Positions 38,407-42,240 of a stretch of 42,240 nucleotides of DNA are shown here, one piece after another. Under the pieces are notes generated by a model. The model had not been told where the DNA came from, made no database searches, and saw only the letters and a list, made by a program, of their open reading frames with translations. Position 1 is the stretch's first letter, and every line of letters begins with the position of its first letter. The translations under genes were made by a program, and so were the position numbers. This DNA comes from JBAZKV01 sp964443545 (GTDB lineage Bacteria > Margulisbacteria > WOR-1 > JAKLHX01 > JBAZKV01), in contig CAYUCV010000011.1 of assembly GCA_964443545.1 (NCBI GenBank), positions 1 to 42,240 of the forward strand. The letters run 5' to 3'.

Positions 38407-40571
38407 TCAAACAACCCTTCGACCGCTTGAGGCTGTTTTGTCTTTAATGACTCTATGGCCTTAAAAGTGACCAGCGTAGTAAATATGTACTCCTCAAAAT
38501 CCACCGGATTCCCGCTTCCGTTGAGCACAGAGTCAAATAAAGCCTTGAATTCCGCATCAAAACCCCTGTCAAGGTTGAAGGATTTCTTCTTTTGGCTCTT
38601 GCCTTCTTTGGCAAAAAAGAAGTTTTTAAAATTGTCTATGACGCAAACTGACTTTTTGCTGAAAACCTCAACTCTTTCTCTGGGCAAAAGACGGTCACCC
38701 TGTGAGGTATAGAGTATCGTCGCGACCGATCCGTTCTTCATCTTTAGTGAAATGATCAGGTTATCCTCGCCGTTATCCGAAGTGTTTTGCGCAAAAACGC
38801 TGACCGGAAGAGAACCCGCCAAAAACTGCTCCAGGTCCACAAAATGGCACGCCTCCCCTATCACGCGGCCCCCGCCTTCTCCGGAATCATGAACCCAGCT
38901 GTCTTTGGGCACAAATCCGGCGTTCACCCTGCAGTTGATCACCATGTTGTCGGCTCCGGCCAAGAGCGACTTTGCTTTTTGCGCCATGGGGGAAAATCTT
39001 CTGTTGAATCCTACCATAAAGATCAGCCCGGGATGAGCGCGGTATGCTTTTGTTATCTGCCGGAGTTCCTCTTCGTTCATAGCAAGAGGTTTCTCAACAA
39101 ATACATTCTTCCCCGCGTTCAGACAGTCGATCGCCATTCTTGCGTGAAGATTGTGGCGTACGGCTATAAGAACACAGTTCACCGCGGGATCTTTCAGCAT
39201 TTCTTTATAATCGGAAACAACGTATTTGAACCCGTATTTGCCGGCCGTGTGTTTTGCTTTATACCCGTCCGCATCCGCAAGACAGACAAGCTCGATATTC
39301 CTGATCTTCTTTATTGACGGGAGTATACCCGTATTAGCGTGCAACCCGGCGCCTATCAGGGCAACCCCGACTTTCTTTGCAGGATGAGATGATGCCTTCT
39401 TGCGCGCCGGAAGGTCCAGCTTAACGGACATTGTTTCCTTTTTAAGCTGCTTAGGATATTCCAGTATGACCCCCAAATACGGTTCTTTGCCCTTTAAGAT
39501 CATGTCATAGGCATCAAGAGCATTGTCGATGGTAAATCTGTGGGAGATAAGTCCTTTTACATTTACTTTTTTCTGACCGATAAGGGTCAGGAAATATTCC
39601 ATATTCCTCTGGGTGGTCCATCTTACATACGGTAGAGGATAATCAATGCCTTTTGATTCATAGAGAGGATCGAATTTTCCCGGACCCGTTGCGCGGGAAA
39701 CAATAACACTTAACTCTTTTTTAAAAAATTCCTGTCTTGGAACATCAAGGGAGATCATTCCGCAAGCAACTATGCGTCCGTGGTCCCTTGAGATCTCCGA
39801 AGCAAGCTCGGTGGGTTTATTGTCCTGCGATCCCGCCATGATCACTACCGCGTCAGCTCCGGCATTGTTGGTAAAATCAAGGACAGCCTGCGCGATGTCA
39901 TCCTGACCGATAACAGCGGTTTTATCACAGCCTGCCTCAAGTGCCATTTTGGCTTTTGATGCGCTTATATCAATTCCGATAACCCTGCAGCCGAACGCTT
40001 TTAGCATCTGAACTGTAAGCTGACCAAGAAGCCCCAGCCCGATGACAGCGACATTTTCACCGAAAGTTAGGTTTGCAACCCTTATTGCGTTCAATGCAAT
40101 AGCCCCCAGACCGACAAATGACGCGTCTTCAAAGGAAACCTTTTCCGGTATCTTTACGAACAGGTTCTTCGGGATGAAATTGTACTCCGCATGAGAAGCA
40201 TATGGCTCGCTGTAGCATGCGACCCGGTCCCCTTCTGCAACACCCAAAACACCGTCTGCGACCTTCAATACGCTTCCGCAGCAGCTGTAACCTAGAGGAA
40301 CGGGAGTATCAAGTCTGCTCATAGAAGCTTTATAAGCTTCCATCAAACCGTCAACCTTTATCTTGTTGATGACCATCTTGACTAGATCGGGCCGGCCCAA
40401 GGCCTTTCCAAGATATCCCTTCTTGGCAAAATCTATCATCAGTTTTTCTGTCCCCACGCTTACAAGGGAATTTCTTGTATCAAGAATAATTCCTCCCGGC
40501 ATAAGGATCGGATCCGGGACTTCCACAAGCTGAAGCTCTCCCGACTTATAGTTTTGGATTATCTGTTTCAT
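38403..40571 (-). CDS. Bi-domain oxidoreductase: MDR dehydrogenase fused to Gfo/Idh/MocA
   Basis: 722 residues. Residues 1 to about 355 are a medium-chain dehydrogenase (VSVGTEKLMIDFAKKG, PLGYSCCGSV, the nucleotide motif VIGLGLLGQLTVQML, VIMAGSQDN). After a linker (LPARKKASSHPAKK), residues from about 395 form a Gfo/Idh/MocA oxidoreductase (VALIGAGLHANTGILPSI, VFVEKPLAMNEEEL, GEACHFVDLEQFLAG). This fusion is a known architecture in exopolysaccharide clusters, often near heparinase-like genes; its substrate is unknown. It overlaps both neighbours by 4 bases (ATGA). Confidence 0.9.
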   Translation of the reverse strand: MKQIIQNYKSGELQLVEVPDPILMPGGIILDTRNSLVSVGTEKLMIDFAKKGYLGKALGRPDLVKMVINKIKVDGLMEAYKASMSRLDTPVPLGYSCCGSVLKVADGVLGVAEGDRVACYSEPYASHAEYNFIPKNLFVKIPEKVSFEDASFVGLGAIALNAIRVANLTFGENVAVIGLGLLGQLTVQMLKAFGCRVIGIDISASKAKMALEAGCDKTAVIGQDDIAQAVLDFTNNAGADAVVIMAGSQDNKPTELASEISRDHGRIVACGMISLDVPRQEFFKKELSVIVSRATGPGKFDPLYESKGIDYPLPYVRWTTQRNMEYFLTLIGQKKVNVKGLISHRFTIDNALDAYDMILKGKEPYLGVILEYPKQLKKETMSVKLDLPARKKASSHPAKKVGVALIGAGLHANTGILPSIKKIRNIELVCLADADGYKAKHTAGKYGFKYVVSDYKEMLKDPAVNCVLIAVRHNLHARMAIDCLNAGKNVFVEKPLAMNEEELRQITKAYRAHPGLIFMVGFNRRFSPMAQKAKSLLAGADNMVINCRVNAGFVPKDSWVHDSGEGGGRVIGEACHFVDLEQFLAGSLPVSVFAQNTSDNGEDNLIISLKMKNGSVATILYTSQGDRLLPRERVEVFSKKSVCVIDNFKNFFFAKEGKSQKKKSFNLDRGFDAEFKALFDSVLNGSGNPVDFEEYIFTTLVTFKAIESLKTKQPQAVEGLFE

Positions 40572-42055
40572 ACTTTAACCACCCATTTGATTACCTTTCT
40601 TATATCTGAAGCCAGCATTTTTGGCTCCGACCTGTATGCCCTTCTTCTTGCCCAGCCCCGCCGGACAAGGTTGATCATCTTTGTATTGTGCCTGTGAAAA
40701 GCTTCGGTCATAAAATTTGCAAGCTCTTCAAACTTTTCACCTTCAATATTTGCAACTCTCTTTTTAGGGTCCTTAAAGTACATGTCTTTGGGATTTACCT
40801 TAAAAAAGTGGTCAAGCCCCACTTTTTCGTGCAGGAGGCCCATCTTTACTCCCAAATTATACAACTGGGTGGCCGGCATGGGATTGTACACTCCAAGCCC
40901 TGCATAATACGGGTTCAATTCCTTCATAAAAAGATAGGTGCTGCGGATATCGTCCTCGGTCTCCTGCGGCAGACCCATCATAAAATAAGCGCTCCGGAAA
41001 ACATTATACCTGTTAAGCAGCCCTGCCGCCCTTCTTATCTGCTCCATGGTCACGCCCTTGCTGGTCTCTTTCAGTATCCTTTCGCTGCCGGTCTCAACCC
41101 CTATCTTTACCACATTGCAGCCGGCTTCTATCATCTTTTTCAGCATTTCCTCGTCAAGAACATCCACCCTTGTGGTGCATTCCCAGTTAACATTAAGCCT
41201 CTCGTCTATCATGCGCTGCAACAAATCCATCAGCCTTTTCCTGTTTATGGTAAAAGTGTCGTCCTTAAAGGCGAACTGCCTGGTACCGTACCTCTGTTTT
41301 ACCTGTTTCATTTCCTCAACAACATTATCTATTGACCTGTATCTGACCCTCCGTGCCCACATATGAAAACAATAGGTGCAGCCAAAGGGGCAGCCCCTGG
41401 TGGTCATTATGACGCCCATGTCCTCGGACGAATAATTCTGCGGATTATAAAGCAGCTCTCTGGCCGGAAAAGGAACACTATCCAGGTCTTCTATCAGGGC
41501 GCAGCTCGGATTATGGACAACTCTGCCGTCCTTTTTATGGGAAAGGGAGCCTATCTTTGACACATCCCCTTTTTTTTCTATGGCTTTAAGAAGCTGCGGA
41601 AGCGCCGTTTCCCCCTCGCCTCTTACCGCAAAATCAATGTGAGCGCTTGACAGTACCTGCTCCGGATCCAGCGTCGGGTGGGCACCTCCCACTATTACCG
41701 GCACCGAAGCTCTCCAGCTCTTGCACACCTCGGCAAGCTTTACCGCGGAACCCAGCTTTTGCGTCATCACCGTCAGGCCGATCACATCAGGACAAAAGTC
41801 CTTGAGATACTTTTCCACATCCTTCCAGATGCGGTGAGAACTGTTGTTTATGCCGTCCACATATAATTGGAGGCGCCTGTACTCGTCGCTGTAATCTATG
41901 TCGTTGGTCGCCGTTATCTTGTCCGTTTCAAGGACCCTGACCTCATGCCCTTCCTTTTTGAGGATGGCCGCCAAAATGGACAGGCCTATCGGAAAAAAGT
42001 TGTTGGCATATCCCGTAAAGACCTTAAAGGGAGGGTCGATAAGTAATATCCGCAT
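40568..42055 (-). CDS. B12-binding-domain radical SAM protein
   Basis: 495 residues. The N-terminal B12-binding-like domain (MRILLIDPPFKV; IGLSILAAILKKEGHEV; VIVGGAHPTLDPEQ) lacks an obvious DxHxxG. The radical SAM core has C222-x3-C226-x2-C229 (GCPFGCTYCF), then FKDDTFTINRKRLMDLL, TTRVDVLDEEMLKKM, KIGVETGSERIL and FMMGLPQETEDDI. It belongs to the BchE/P-methylase-like group, often found in polysaccharide and lipid clusters, reaction unknown. The ATG has GAGGGAA 6 bases upstream. Confidence 0.9.
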   Translation of the reverse strand: MRILLIDPPFKVFTGYANNFFPIGLSILAAILKKEGHEVRVLETDKITATNDIDYSDEYRRLQLYVDGINNSSHRIWKDVEKYLKDFCPDVIGLTVMTQKLGSAVKLAEVCKSWRASVPVIVGGAHPTLDPEQVLSSAHIDFAVRGEGETALPQLLKAIEKKGDVSKIGSLSHKKDGRVVHNPSCALIEDLDSVPFPARELLYNPQNYSSEDMGVIMTTRGCPFGCTYCFHMWARRVRYRSIDNVVEEMKQVKQRYGTRQFAFKDDTFTINRKRLMDLLQRMIDERLNVNWECTTRVDVLDEEMLKKMIEAGCNVVKIGVETGSERILKETSKGVTMEQIRRAAGLLNRYNVFRSAYFMMGLPQETEDDIRSTYLFMKELNPYYAGLGVYNPMPATQLYNLGVKMGLLHEKVGLDHFFKVNPKDMYFKDPKKRVANIEGEKFEELANFMTEAFHRHNTKMINLVRRGWARRRAYRSEPKMLASDIRKVIKWVVKV

Positions 42056-42068
42056 TAATTTTCCCTCA

Positions 42069-42240
42069 TCAATACTGTTCGATCTTGAACTTGCCGCCTT
42101 TAATGATCCGGTTTATCTTTTGAAGCAACTTTGACATAAAGGTCCCGTAAAATATTTTATTGGCAAGCCTGCTCTTGAACAGCACAAGCGCCCCGTAGTT
42201 GTGAAGCGTTCTTTTTAAGTAAAACTTGACGGTCTTGAAT
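42069..42240 (-). CDS. C-terminal end of a further protein (partial)
   Basis: An open frame enters from the window edge and ends TGA at 42069, 13 bases before the radical SAM gene. The visible 56 residues start FKTVKFYLKRTLHNYGALVL and end KGGKFKIEQY; they are basic and helical, like the tail of a second radical SAM protein. Identity cannot be established from this part. Confidence 0.6.
   Translation of the reverse strand, partial: FKTVKFYLKRTLHNYGALVLFKSRLANKIFYGTFMSKLLQKINRIIKGGKFKIEQY

Noticed and set aside
40688..41335. 215-residue plus-strand open frame
   Set aside because: Antisense to the radical SAM gene; no recognisable motif.
1..42240. CRISPR array, tRNA, rRNA or tmRNA genes
   Set aside because: I saw no regularly spaced direct repeats and no RNA gene signature; the repeats present are dispersed palindromes.

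Overview
The window looks like part of a metagenome-assembled genome: it contains one run of exactly 100 Ns inside gmd (33317-33416). The source is a free-living, mid-GC bacterium with a diderm envelope. The envelope evidence is an AsmA-type protein, an outer-membrane barrel protein carrying SLH domains, and a fused Wzc-type tyrosine autokinase. The mix of SLH-anchored barrel, FlgD-like C-terminal Ig domains and an oxygen-sensitive style of metabolism suggests an uncultivated lineage, possibly Margulisbacteria/WOR-1-like. That placement is a guess; no rRNA or ribosomal protein gene is present to settle it.

Layout. (1) 1-440: a DUF559 nuclease gene bracketed by inverted copies of a palindromic repeat. 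(2) 441-6040, minus strand: bioF, bioB, a 53-residue protein, a shrunken ABC ATPase, alpha-glucan phosphorylase and a membrane-anchored GAF-like protein. (3) 6124-9833, plus strand: cstA (apparently starting at ATT), a chagasin-like protease inhibitor and a Cas4-like/DEDD exonuclease fusion (DUF2779), followed by a converging permease gene. (4) 10906-15242, plus strand: YkgJ-type cysteine cluster protein, carB and a methyltransferase. (5) 15261-21583: a CARDB secreted protein, an AsmA-like protein, tpiA and a secreted Asp-box/FlgD-Ig protein. (6) 21567-42240, entirely minus strand: a large surface-polysaccharide region. Its parts are a Wzc-like kinase with two secreted proteins and an oxidoreductase; two initiating sugar transferases with two GT4 enzymes; the GDP-rhamnose genes gmd and rmd; an MNT/HEPN toxin-antitoxin-like module plus a second small pair; and then glycosyltransferases, an epimerase, a fused MDR/Gfo-Idh oxidoreductase and a radical SAM protein. 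The flippase, polymerase and outer-membrane export gene of the polysaccharide pathway are not in the window.

How the genes work together. In the polysaccharide region, GDP-mannose is probably converted to GDP-D-rhamnose (gmd, rmd). Sugar phosphates are loaded on undecaprenyl phosphate by the two PHPT-type transferases, chains are extended by at least four GT4 enzymes, and chain length/export is controlled by the Wzc-like protein.

Most notable signals: three families of dispersed palindromic repeats, one inserted in frame inside bioB and one apparently packaging a DUF559 nuclease; several promoters whose -10 box ends only 6-10 bases before the start codon, suggesting leaderless mRNAs; a twin 29-bp promoter/operator repeat controlling the toxin-antitoxin-like genes; and an ABC ATPase that lacks most of its helical subdomain and the H-loop histidine.
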